Positions 1-8,324 of a DNA stretch of 15,360 nt are shown here, piece by piece. The stretch covers positions 1-15,360 of the forward strand of contig CAJULG010000023.1 in the NCBI GenBank assembly GCA_910587045.1. Direction: 5' to 3'. Position 1 is the first letter of the stretch. The number at the start of each line of letters is the position of its first letter. The notes under the pieces are model-generated. The model was not told where the DNA came from. It worked only from the letters and a program-made list of their open reading frames with translations, and searched no databases. The stretch comes from an uncultured Lachnospiraceae bacterium. Its GTDB lineage: Bacteria > Bacillota > Clostridia > Lachnospirales > Lachnospiraceae. The position numbers and the translations under genes are program-made.

Positions 1-47
1 GATATTTGATTTATTATTCATTTCTCACTTGACATTACACCGCTGGA

Positions 48-3000
48 CTATTCATATATTTTGATCTTTGAAACATTACTGCCGTCAAACCGGTATCCCA
101 TGGACTTGTCAAAGGACGGATCCGGCTTTGCACGGAAGGATATCTCAAATATCTTGTTCTCATTCAACGGTGCAAACAGCACTGCCTTTCGCAGATCCTT
201 AATGACCTTGTATACTTCCGGCGAATTAAAGCCCACTGCCTGATTCTCCACCGCAGTCATCATAACAAAGGCTCCTGCCTCGCCTGCCGTCTTCATGGCA
301 TCTGCCAATGCCTTACTCTCATTCTTATCTGAGCAGATCTTTCGGAAGACTTCCGCGTTCTGGATGATCAGCAGCAGATAGGAATCATATTCTGACATAT
401 CCTCCATCTCTCTCTGCCGGCGGTTCAGCTCGTCATAAAAATCACTGACCAGCTGCATGCCTTCTGTGACATCTGCGGTATAATCCCTGATAAATCCATA
501 CTCGGAGCATTCCTTCAGCTTTCTCTGCTTGTCATCTATGATAATTGCCTCCACATTATGGAATACAATGGTTTTTGCCAGCATAAGCAGCATATTCTTT
601 ACAAAACGATCCCGGCTGTCCGGATCGCCGATCAATGCCAGGAAGCCGGAGGTACTCAGATTCAGTAATGAGTAATCCACGGTAGCGAATTCCATACCGA
701 TCGGCAGGATTCCCTTGTTGCGGAACAATCCGCTGTTCTCCTGCATAACCTCTGATAATACCAGCTTCTCCGGTATCATCGGAATTGCGGTTGCCCGTCC
801 CTTGCAGACCTGATTCCGCTTTGCAATATAGTCCTTTAACTCCTGACTGCGCTCGGCTTCTTTCCTGCTTTCGCCAAACATGGCGATCTGGAATTCCAGG
901 ATGCGCTTGTCCACCAGGAACAGTCCCCGTCCCGGATTCTCCTTCGGAGAAATCTTACAATGTCCCAGGACATTGCTGTAATCATTCGGGTCATTACAAT
1001 TCAGTACGAACTTTTTACCAAAATTCGCCTGGGTCCGATAGTTCAGCGTATTTGCCGTTGCTGCCGTGATGATCAGGGAGATACCCACACCTGCTGCCTC
1101 CCGGCTGATACTGTTGATCTCATCTGCCTGATCCGGAAAATATTCCTTAAATGCAGCCATGTTGTCGATCATGACCACCACCATCGGCATATCCGTAAAC
1201 CCTGCATCCAGATAAGCTGCGTAGTTACCTACGCCTTTTCCGGAAAGCACCTTCTTTCGGTCTATGATCAGGGTATTTAACAGCTTAAAGAGGTTCTTGC
1301 ACTTCTCATCCTCATTGGACAGCACTACACCGCCTACATGATAGGAGTCCTCGAAGGTCTTCAGCACCATACTGCCACAGTCGATCAGATACGCATTTAC
1401 CTGACTTGGATCATACTTCTGGATCAGACCGTATAATATCGTCTGCAGCATGACAGTCTTACCGGTCTGGGCGGAGCCGACGATATAGACATTGTCCCGG
1501 GATACCTCCAGTATCATTTCGCCCTGGTACTGCTGTTCCGGATCGTCAAACAGACCGATCGGCGTGGAGATCACTACCTCATCCTGACTGCTCTCGTAGT
1601 TCAACTGGCGGGTCGGTATATGCTCCTCCATGGATGGAAGGCAGATACCCGGCAACTGCCGGATTCCCTGAGAAATGCAATAATTGCCTACATACTCCAC
1701 AATAGCGTCCAACTGAGTGATCTGACTGGTTTTCTTACTCTTCTTTTTATTGGTGTATACTAATGTACGCTTTCCCCAGATGTTCTTCTCATAGATCTCA
1801 TATATATTCTCATTGACATCATCTCCGCTCGGTACATTTGCGCCGCTGTACGCAGACTGGAACAGGTCGAAGATCTCGTTATTTCCCACCTGGAAATAAG
1901 CCCGGCCGGGTTCAATGATCTCGGCTGCCAATGGTGTCTTCAGCACTTCCTTACTGTCTTCCTTGGTCTGTACCTTTAAGCAGAGCTTGAACTTTGAGTT
2001 TGACCAGATCTGCGCATCGACTACGCCTGCCGGCTTCTGGGTTGCCAGGATCAGGTGAACGCCAAGCGTACGTCCGATCCGGGCTGCAGATATTAATTCC
2101 TTCATGAAATCCGGATGCTCGGATTTCAGTTCGGCAAACTCGTCCACGATCATGATCAGGTGCGGCATAGCCACGGTCACCTTCTCGGCCTTAAACAGCT
2201 TAATATAATCATTAATGTGATTTACTCCGGCTGCCGCAAACATCTCCTGTCGCTTGACCAGCTCCGCCTTGATGGAAAGAAGGGATCGGTTGATCTCTCT
2301 TCCGTCAATATTGGTAATGGTACCGATCAGATGCGGAAGATCCTTAAACTGATTCGCCATACCACCGCCCTTAAAGTCAATGATCACAAATCCTACTTCA
2401 TACGGATGGAACAGCGTTGCGATGGACAGGATATAGGTCTGCAGGATCTCACTCTTACCGGAGCCTGTAGTACCTGCCACCAGACCATGGGGCCCGTGCG
2501 CCCCCGCTTTGTCGCTGATATCCAGATATACAACTTCATTCTTTTTCTTCACACCTAACGGGGCCGCCAGACTCTTGTACGCCAGAGAATTCCTCCAACG
2601 TTCCTCCAGATTCAGATCGTCCACCGACATGATCCCCAGCAGTTCAAACATAGTAATATTTTTGGTCAACTGACCTTCCAGTGTCACCTCATCTACCGTA
2701 ACGGCTCCCAGCTTCAGCGCTGCTTCTAAAGCAACTGCATCTGGAACGGACGGATAATGAAAATCTGCGATTACATCTCCATTCTCTGTCTTCAGCGCAT
2801 GACCGCTGCTTGTATTGTCGATCCGAATGATCTCCGTACAGCCCTGTGGCAGCTCTTCTTCGTATTCCTCCAGAAATACAAAGGTAAAGCCATATTCTTT
2901 ACTGTTTTTTATGTATTTGGAAACCGGATGCCGGCTGATAGCGGAAGTATCCGTAACAAATACCACATACTCTACATCCGGCACTGTCTGCTTTCTGCTT

Positions 3001-4592
3001 TCCTCTTCCTCCTCCTTCTTTGCCTCCCGGACAGAAAGGATGGAATACAGATTCTCCAGCAGAAGATTCCGGCTTTCATCATCGCATATGATATTCCGCA
3101 CGCCTAATGCCGCATTTTCCACATTGTGCAGCCAGCGGACCCATTCCATCTTCTGTGCGAACTCCTCGTCCAGTATATAGACCAGTCTTACATCTCCATA
3201 GAAATGCCGGATCGCCACATCCAGCGTCAGGTTCTTTAATACCTGCTCCAGTTCTCCTCTGGCTCCTACCACACCTACACCGCAGGATGCATGAAAGTCC
3301 GATATGATCGGCGCGTCGTCAATATAGCGGTAGAACTCTGCCACTTCCTCCGGAACCGGCGCCAGCGGATCCTCCAGATCCAGGAACTCCTGCTTGTTAA
3401 ATGACACCTGGTTTGCGGACTCTATCCGTCCTTTACCTAAATATATCTGCAAAAAGTCCTTGTCCTCTGCCGATTTTTCAAACAGCCTTCTTCCAAATTC
3501 CTTTACCTCTGTCAGGCTGTTCTCAAGCGATTCATAGATCAGATTCCTGACACGCAGCTCCTCTGCCCGCGCCTGCTCAATCTCTTTGCGCTTTTTTACA
3601 ATATACTCATTATAAACCTGTAGTCGTTCCTCATAATCCTTTTTATACTGCTTCTTATCCTGAATATAAGTGATCACTGACATGATGACACCGATGGACA
3701 TGGATACTGCACTATAGATGACAAAGGTACCGCCGCCGCCAATGATCCCCCGCAGTACGATCGTCATCGCCAGCATGACAACAGTCGGGATCAATGTCAT
3801 GACAATATTCTTCTTTGGTTTTCCCGGCATCGGCTTTGCCTGCTGAATCTCCAGTTCATCCATGGGAAGGACATACTGTACTCTGGTATTCCGGTTAAAC
3901 TTCGGATAGGAAAAGTGTGTACTGTGCTGCTCCGCAATTCCGGATGTCAGTCTGCGGATCGCCATCTCCTGTCGGGACGAGGTATACAAGCGGTTCTGCT
4001 TATAATAAAAGCTGTAGCCGACAATAGAAAAGAAATCATAATCCTGTACACTCTTTTGTCCATTGATCCTGGCACCGTTTACATGGGTGCCGTATTTGCT
4101 GCCGTTATCCACCAGCAGCCACCCGTTCTGTTCCCGTTTCAGGGTCATGCTGTCTGTTCCCAGATAGGCATCCGAAATATAAATATCGCTGTTCGGGGTG
4201 CCGCCAATGGTTACTTCCTGCTTTCCCGCCAGATCTATGACACGATTGTAATCCTTTTCCTCATACTCAAAATCGATCATAAAGCTGAGGCGGAACAGCT
4301 CGTTATCCGTATTCTGATATTTTACCAGCAGCTCGTCCCCGTGCTGAAGCTGCCGGGTGATCAATTTGCGTACATCTCCCAGCGTCAGATATAGATTATC
4401 GGAACAGAATACATTCCAGATATCCTGATTACGGACAAAGGACAGGATGACATGGCCGAAAAATAATTCCTTTCGCAGACGCACATCACATTCCATGGTA
4501 GTTCCAAGCCGCAGTTCTTCCATATCCGGCGACAGGTCGATTTCTTTATATATATTTTTGTTAGAAACGATCAGTTTATATCTGCTCTGCAT
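48..4592 (-). CDS. essC: EssC/YukB-type FtsK/SpoIIIE ATPase, type VIIb secretion motor
   Basis: This 1514-residue protein is the membrane motor that drives substrates through the T7SSb channel. Residues 1-95 and about 117-200 look like two FHA-type domains, both degenerate because the SRxH phosphothreonine pocket is not evident. Two hydrophobic segments follow at about 262-284 and 288-309, then a charged coiled region. FtsK domain 1 has an intact Walker A (GTTGSGKS, Lys713) and Walker B (VDEF, Asp817/Glu818). Domain 2 has Walker A GSAQTGKT (Lys1045), but its Walker B reads IDNM (Asp1143/Asn1144). A third C-terminal domain (from about residue 1320) has lost its Walker A (GDPDSRDR). The length is typical of EssC. 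The start has an AGGAG seven bases upstream and lies 9 bases after the esaB stop, so translation is probably coupled. It is the last complete gene of the operon seen here. Identification is firm; substrates are not visible. Confidence 0.96.
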   Translation of the reverse strand: MQSRYKLIVSNKNIYKEIDLSPDMEELRLGTTMECDVRLRKELFFGHVILSFVRNQDIWNVFCSDNLYLTLGDVRKLITRQLQHGDELLVKYQNTDNELFRLSFMIDFEYEEKDYNRVIDLAGKQEVTIGGTPNSDIYISDAYLGTDSMTLKREQNGWLLVDNGSKYGTHVNGARINGQKSVQDYDFFSIVGYSFYYKQNRLYTSSRQEMAIRRLTSGIAEQHSTHFSYPKFNRNTRVQYVLPMDELEIQQAKPMPGKPKKNIVMTLIPTVVMLAMTIVLRGIIGGGGTFVIYSAVSMSIGVIMSVITYIQDKKQYKKDYEERLQVYNEYIVKKRKEIEQARAEELRVRNLIYESLENSLTEVKEFGRRLFEKSAEDKDFLQIYLGKGRIESANQVSFNKQEFLDLEDPLAPVPEEVAEFYRYIDDAPIISDFHASCGVGVVGARGELEQVLKNLTLDVAIRHFYGDVRLVYILDEEFAQKMEWVRWLHNVENAALGVRNIICDDESRNLLLENLYSILSVREAKKEEEEESRKQTVPDVEYVVFVTDTSAISRHPVSKYIKNSKEYGFTFVFLEEYEEELPQGCTEIIRIDNTSSGHALKTENGDVIADFHYPSVPDAVALEAALKLGAVTVDEVTLEGQLTKNITMFELLGIMSVDDLNLEERWRNSLAYKSLAAPLGVKKKNEVVYLDISDKAGAHGPHGLVAGTTGSGKSEILQTYILSIATLFHPYEVGFVIIDFKGGGMANQFKDLPHLIGTITNIDGREINRSLLSIKAELVKRQEMFAAAGVNHINDYIKLFKAEKVTVAMPHLIMIVDEFAELKSEHPDFMKELISAARIGRTLGVHLILATQKPAGVVDAQIWSNSKFKLCLKVQTKEDSKEVLKTPLAAEIIEPGRAYFQVGNNEIFDLFQSAYSGANVPSGDDVNENIYEIYEKNIWGKRTLVYTNKKKSKKTSQITQLDAIVEYVGNYCISQGIRQLPGICLPSMEEHIPTRQLNYESSQDEVVISTPIGLFDDPEQQYQGEMILEVSRDNVYIVGSAQTGKTVMLQTILYGLIQKYDPSQVNAYLIDCGSMVLKTFEDSYHVGGVVLSNEDEKCKNLFKLLNTLIIDRKKVLSGKGVGNYAAYLDAGFTDMPMVVVMIDNMAAFKEYFPDQADEINSISREAAGVGISLIITAATANTLNYRTQANFGKKFVLNCNDPNDYSNVLGHCKISPKENPGRGLFLVDKRILEFQIAMFGESRKEAERSQELKDYIAKRNQVCKGRATAIPMIPEKLVLSEVMQENSGLFRNKGILPIGMEFATVDYSLLNLSTSGFLALIGDPDSRDRFVKNMLLMLAKTIVFHNVEAIIIDDKQRKLKECSEYGFIRDYTADVTEGMQLVSDFYDELNRRQREMEDMSEYDSYLLLIIQNAEVFRKICSDKNESKALADAMKTAGEAGAFVMMTAVENQAVGFNSPEVYKVIKDLRKAVLFAPLNENKIFEISFRAKPDPSFDKSMGYRFDGSNVSKIKIYE

Positions 4593-4601
4593 CTCGATCT
4601 C

Positions 4602-4853
4602 CTATTCTGTAAAATGTATGATGGTTCCGTTTCGTACACCAAACTCCATCAGCGTCTTATTCCCCCGGATCAACGCGATCGGATTCTCCGCCTTCAGATA
4701 GCAGTTCTTCACATCTGTAGTATCAATACCCAGATCATATGCTGCATTCAGGGCGGCAACGAACTCATTGGCACTTACATTCAACGGGATCTCCAGATCC
4801 GTCTGATAATTTCTTTTATGCAGTATTAGTATAATAATTGCCTTTTCTTCCAT
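4602..4853 (-). CDS. esaB: YukD/EsaB-like ubiquitin-fold protein
   Basis: This is a small cytoplasmic protein of 83 residues with the ubiquitin-like pattern of the YukD/EsaB family: a hydrophobic first strand (IIILIL), a DLEIP segment, a central helix (ANEFVAALNAAYDLG) and a terminal strand (GTIIHF). In T7SSb systems EsaB regulates or assists secretion and almost always lies next to EssC, as it does here. A GTG start three codons upstream (position 4862) would overlap the preceding gene's end. I prefer the ATG at 4853, because the AGGTGAGG just upstream then serves as its ribosome binding site. It ends 9 bases before the essC start. The C-terminus lacks a diglycine, as is usual for YukD, so conjugation is not expected. 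Confidence 0.88.
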   Translation of the reverse strand: MEEKAIIILILHKRNYQTDLEIPLNVSANEFVAALNAAYDLGIDTTDVKNCYLKAENPIALIRGNKTLMEFGVRNGTIIHFTE

Positions 4854-4862
4854 CCGCCTCAC

Positions 4863-5921
4863 CTACATAACTAAAAATGCGATCTTCTGTATTCCGTTCA
4901 GATCTGCAAGATCCTCCCGTCTCATCTGATCATACTGTTCATAATGCTCCACATATTCATCAATATTAAACTTGATGTTATATTCATTGGAGATTAGTGC
5001 ATTATCCCGTCCTTTATTAAAATCGTTACAGATGAAAATAAACTTCTCCGTATCGATTCCATTGATACTGCCTGCCAGTGCATTGGTGGCATAGACGGAT
5101 GCTGCATTCTGCCTGGTCACTACAATGACCCGGTCTGCCAGATTCATAAGTCGTACCTTATCCTCATTGAATACAGAATCCGTATCCACAATGATATAGT
5201 CATACTCCTTTGAAATCTTTGCCGCCTTTGCAAGGATCTCATAAATGCTGTAGGTCATGCCGATCGCAACCAGCGATGCTTTAAATGGCGGGATATAGTG
5301 GAACCCTTCCTTTCGGATGACATGCTTGATATCCTGATAGAGCTTATCATCCAGAGTATTCATCCTTGCGTAGATCTCCGCTGCTCCAATGGGACTCTGA
5401 TTATCCATAAACCACTGAAACACCTGTAAATGCTCTGCATTCATATACAGTACCCGCTTATGATTCTGGGTCAGGCTGACGCTCATTCCCAAAGCGACCG
5501 TTGTCTTTCCGGTACCGCCATTGGCCGAGCATACCAGGAGGATCTGACAATCCCTCTGCCTTCCTGTTTTTTCCTGTAGAATGCCCAGGCTGTTGCCCAC
5601 GATCACATTAAATATCTCTTTGATGCTGGTATATTTAAACAGCTTATGAATGGACAGATCGTCGGTCTCACCATTCTCGTACTGTTCTGTCAACACAAAA
5701 ATACTGCTGATATTATGTCGTTTCAGACTGGTATCATATAATTCCTTGGCCACTACAAGGATGTCTATCACCTGGGGCTGAGAAAACAGTTCGTTAAAAT
5801 ACTGTGGATCCGTAACAATTTCCAGATCGATCATATCAAAATATTCTTCTATGAATTTTACCTGCAATGGAATGATATAATTTTCATCCAGATCGGCAAT
5901 CATGACTCTCGGTTTACTCAT
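4863..5921 (-). CDS. CpaE/MinD-like P-loop ATPase with receiver-like N-terminus, T7SS-associated
   Basis: This is a 352-residue two-part protein. Residues 1-120 alternate hydrophobic strands and helices like a response-regulator receiver or CpaE N-terminal domain (MIADLDENY, IDILVVAKELY, SIFVLTE). Residues 125-352 are a ParA/MinD-type ATPase with P-loop GGTGKTT (Lys139) and a Walker B-like strand IIVDTDSVF. The signature lysine that normally precedes the GG pair is Asn134, so classic ATP-sandwich dimerisation may be altered. CpaE relatives position type II/IV pili or secretion machines, and the setting suggests a role in placing or assembling the T7SS at the membrane; that role is inference. 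The gene overlaps its upstream neighbour by four bases (ATGA), has a strong AAGGAGAGG site, and ends 9 bases before esaB. It could also be a regulator rather than a positioning factor. Confidence 0.85.
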   Translation of the reverse strand: MSKPRVMIADLDENYIIPLQVKFIEEYFDMIDLEIVTDPQYFNELFSQPQVIDILVVAKELYDTSLKRHNISSIFVLTEQYENGETDDLSIHKLFKYTSIKEIFNVIVGNSLGILQEKTGRQRDCQILLVCSANGGTGKTTVALGMSVSLTQNHKRVLYMNAEHLQVFQWFMDNQSPIGAAEIYARMNTLDDKLYQDIKHVIRKEGFHYIPPFKASLVAIGMTYSIYEILAKAAKISKEYDYIIVDTDSVFNEDKVRLMNLADRVIVVTRQNAASVYATNALAGSINGIDTEKFIFICNDFNKGRDNALISNEYNIKFNIDEYVEHYEQYDQMRREDLADLNGIQKIAFLVM

Positions 5922-6868
5922 CGCCCTCTCCTTTCACCCAGCTTTACCTGAAGATCCAAATCCGCCAGCCGGAGAATATCACCGTCTGCAAGCTTTGCCG
6001 GCTGATTCGGTTCCAACCGCCTTTGATTCAGATAAGTTCCATTGGAGCTACGTAAGTCTTCAACAAAATAATTTCCCATTGTATGACTGATCCTGCAATG
6101 CTGCCGGCTGATGGCTTTATTAAATCCGATCACTCCGTCTCCGGACGGATGTTTTCCGATCACATATTCATCCTTATCCACACAGAGAGTCAGGTCATAA
6201 GAAGGAGCGATCAGAAGCAGCCCGCTCTCCTGCTGCATGGCCGGCATCTTCTGCATGGCCGGTGCCGGCTGCATGGAATGCGCCGCCTGCACAGATTGTT
6301 TCATATGAACCATACCTTTGCTCTTATTGACCAGGGCCTCCAGATCCTGAGTTCCGTCGATCAGATCCATGGATAGCGTTATGATCTTCTGAGAACTGAT
6401 CGTCGGCATATTGCTGATCAGCTTTACCAGACTGGTCCGCAATTCATTTTCAAAGGTTTCATAGCTGTCAAAGGCCCGGCTCCTGGTCGGGATATAGATC
6501 AATCCAATGGTATAATTACTTGGATTTACAAAAATCTTGTCAATGGAAATATCAATGCCCTGACATGCCAGAAATCCATTATTCTTTACCTCCAGTACGG
6601 AAGTAAACAGATTCATGACGATGGTCATGAAGCCTTCTCCATCAATGGAGGTCAGCATGGAGGAGAAGGAACGATAATTTTCCGTCAGATAGTATAATTC
6701 TATCTTTCCGTTATGCATGAGCCGCACACACTTTACGAATCCCTTCTCATTCTGATTTTTCAGCACCTTATATTCCGTGGCCAGAAAGTCATTGTTATCC
6801 TGGATGATGTAGGCAAAGTTTCCACCACAGCTCATCTCACGAACCTTTCCCGCTTCTTTTAAACCCAT
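5918..6868 (-). CDS. DUF6382-like / FHA domain protein of the T7SS operon
   Basis: This is a 316-residue protein. Residues 1-185 match the pattern I associate with DUF6382, a Firmicutes domain that commonly sits ahead of FHA domains. A Met/Ala/Pro/Gln-rich linker follows (about 190-220). The C-terminal FHA domain is canonical, with IGK, ISRQHC and SSNGTYLN, so it should bind phosphothreonine. No membrane segment or signal peptide is seen, so it is probably cytoplasmic. A TTG five codons upstream (6883) has no ribosome binding site, while the ATG at 6868 has GGTGA nearby and is preferred. It lies 50 bases after the first FHA gene and overlaps the ATPase gene by four bases. A natural guess is that it reads phosphorylated threonines on its upstream neighbour or on another T7SS part; this is inference. 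Confidence 0.83.
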   Translation of the reverse strand: MGLKEAGKVREMSCGGNFAYIIQDNNDFLATEYKVLKNQNEKGFVKCVRLMHNGKIELYYLTENYRSFSSMLTSIDGEGFMTIVMNLFTSVLEVKNNGFLACQGIDISIDKIFVNPSNYTIGLIYIPTRSRAFDSYETFENELRTSLVKLISNMPTISSQKIITLSMDLIDGTQDLEALVNKSKGMVHMKQSVQAAHSMQPAPAMQKMPAMQQESGLLLIAPSYDLTLCVDKDEYVIGKHPSGDGVIGFNKAISRQHCRISHTMGNYFVEDLRSSNGTYLNQRRLEPNQPAKLADGDILRLADLDLQVKLGERRGR

Positions 6869-6918
6869 ATCTTCACCGTCCAATTCTATTTATTTCTATT
6901 GGTATCCATCCTGCTCCC

Positions 6919-8043
6919 TTATGCATGAAATACAAACTCTTCATTTGCCAGCTTTAAAATAGCACCGTCCGGCAATTCCACCTCGGCATGCTCAGGAAGT
7001 ACAATGCCATTAATGTAGGTCTTATTGGTAGCTCCATGATCCATGACAAAGAACCGTGTTCCTCTGGTAAGAATGTCTGCATGGATCCGGCTGACTGCAT
7101 TGTTATCCGTGATCATATAATCAACATTCTTTTCTCCCTTTCCCATTGTAAATACATCCTTATAGATCATTATCTTTTCATTTGTAGAACTGCGGATCAG
7201 ATATGCTCTATGCTGCTGAACGCCGGTGCCTCCCATATTGGATACCAGCAATGATGTCCCCTCGTCTGCCTCCGGAACAGATGGCGGTGTTGCCAGCAGG
7301 GAGGTTCCATCTTCTATATCAGACACCGGATTCCATGCTTTCAGCAGGGAGGTTCCCTCGTCCAGGCCGGAGACTGGTGCCGCACCTGTCAAAAGAGAGG
7401 TTCCCTCATCCATATAAGGGGCCGACCCGTATTCTGATAACAGAGAGGTTCCTTCCTGAAACATTCCAGCCTGCATGGATGACGGTTTTATCCGTATTCC
7501 CTTTTCTGTCAGATACCGTTCCAGCGTTTCTACAGAAAAATCTCTTTCTTCTTTCAAATACCGCATAAACTGCACTGCAAAGTCCGTTCTGTTCTCCATA
7601 AAGGCAGCCGAATAGACCACCGACTGTATAAAGCCCAGCATATCGACACTTCGGAAATCGGATACCACTGGAAGATACAAAAACAGCAATTCCTTTGTAT
7701 TCTGATTGATAAATACATACCGCATATCCAAAACCAGATTCTTAAGAAACAGCCTGTGTCCCTCCAACACCTTTACTGCTTCTACGATCTGTTGCATCAT
7801 GTAAAAAAAATCACTTTCTGACATTGGGTCCTTTAAACTCTGCAACAGAGACACCCCCTGCGGGCCTTCAAATTCAAGCATGCTTCGCTTCGACCGTTTC
7901 AATGTCAGAAAACCGCTTAATCCACCGGCGGAAAGACATTCCAGTTCCCTGGAACTTAATTCGGTATTTGAGTCCAGCCGGACCCGAACGAATAATTGCC
8001 GGTTTCTGGTTCTGACAGTAAATTTCAATTCTACAGCCTCCAT
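6919..8043 (-). CDS. DUF6382-like / FHA protein with five acidic-G-T-S-L-L repeats
   Basis: This is the first gene of the T7SS operon, about 374 residues. Residues 1-190 form a DUF6382-like domain. Residues about 196-268 are a disordered-looking linker with five copies of [E/D]GTSLL spaced exactly 16 residues apart. The C-terminal 90 residues are an FHA domain (MGKGEKNVD, SRIHAD, TNKTYING). The linker threonines have Leu at +3, which fits FHA ligand preference once phosphorylated by a Ser/Thr kinase. FHA proteins such as GarA/OdhI are regulated by a related N-terminal phosphothreonine. Neither possible start has a clear ribosome binding site: ATG at 8043 is used here, TTG at 8049 adds two residues. 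The 166 bp upstream back onto the chemotaxis gene's terminator, so a promoter is expected there, but I could not identify one with confidence. Confidence 0.83.
   Translation of the reverse strand: MEAVELKFTVRTRNRQLFVRVRLDSNTELSSRELECLSAGGLSGFLTLKRSKRSMLEFEGPQGVSLLQSLKDPMSESDFFYMMQQIVEAVKVLEGHRLFLKNLVLDMRYVFINQNTKELLFLYLPVVSDFRSVDMLGFIQSVVYSAAFMENRTDFAVQFMRYLKEERDFSVETLERYLTEKGIRIKPSSMQAGMFQEGTSLLSEYGSAPYMDEGTSLLTGAAPVSGLDEGTSLLKAWNPVSDIEDGTSLLATPPSVPEADEGTSLLVSNMGGTGVQQHRAYLIRSSTNEKIMIYKDVFTMGKGEKNVDYMITDNNAVSRIHADILTRGTRFFVMDHGATNKTYINGIVLPEHAEVELPDGAILKLANEEFVFHA
7246..7455 (-). repeat. 48-bp coding tandem repeat encoding five GTSLL motifs
   Basis: Within the first FHA gene the six-residue motif [E/D]GTSLL recurs five times with exact 48-bp (16-codon) spacing. 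The shared GAGGTTCC-like core (plus-strand reading) starts at 7253, 7301, 7349, 7397 and 7445. The motif is nearly invariant (EGTSLL four times, DGTSLL once) and each is preceded by an acidic residue or Gln. The ten residues between motifs are variable and rich in Pro, Ser, Ala and Gly. Conserved motif with diverged spacer indicates selection on the motif, not a recent duplication. Confidence 0.93.
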
Positions 8044-8215
8044 ATTCAAATTTATCGTTTTTCGTTATTCAACTTTCTAACAGCTTTCTTTATAGGAATA
8101 TCATTACCTGATTTTAGACACAAAAACAATATATATTGCATAAATCGACCATTTATTGCACTTTTGGAAATTTTATTACCTTTTTACACCTGATTTGTGT
8201 TATAAATGAGAATAC

Positions 8216-8247
8216 AAAAAAAGGCTGCCCCAAACCGGAACAGCCTT
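8216..8247 (-). terminator. Rho-independent terminator of the chemotaxis gene
   Basis: Read on the minus strand, AAGGCTG pairs with CAGCCTT across a 13-base loop that can pair further (CC/GG). The stem runs straight into a T tract. It lies about 78 bases after the chemotaxis gene stop and 166 bases before the T7SS operon start, isolating the two units. Confidence 0.9.
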
Positions 8248-8324
8248 GATCCTGTTATAAAAAATATTTATCTGTGACTATGCCTGGTGCAAACTACAGC
8301 CCTGATCCGGGATGCCTGTGCCGG

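Noticed and set aside
1..21. Start of another gene to the left of essC (ATG at 21 on the minus strand, MNNKSNI...)
   Set aside because: A weak GTGAG lies close upstream, but only seven codons are visible, too few to support a gene.
2115..4394. Long plus-strand frames of 116-159 codons opposite essC
   Set aside because: They are antisense shadows of a well-supported FtsK-family gene, with no family signature or ribosome binding sites.
8137..8160. Imperfect inverted repeat (TGCATAAAT / ATTTATTGCA) upstream of the T7SS operon as an operator
   Set aside because: It is very AT-rich and imperfect, and no clear -35/-10 pair anchors it. It could be chance.
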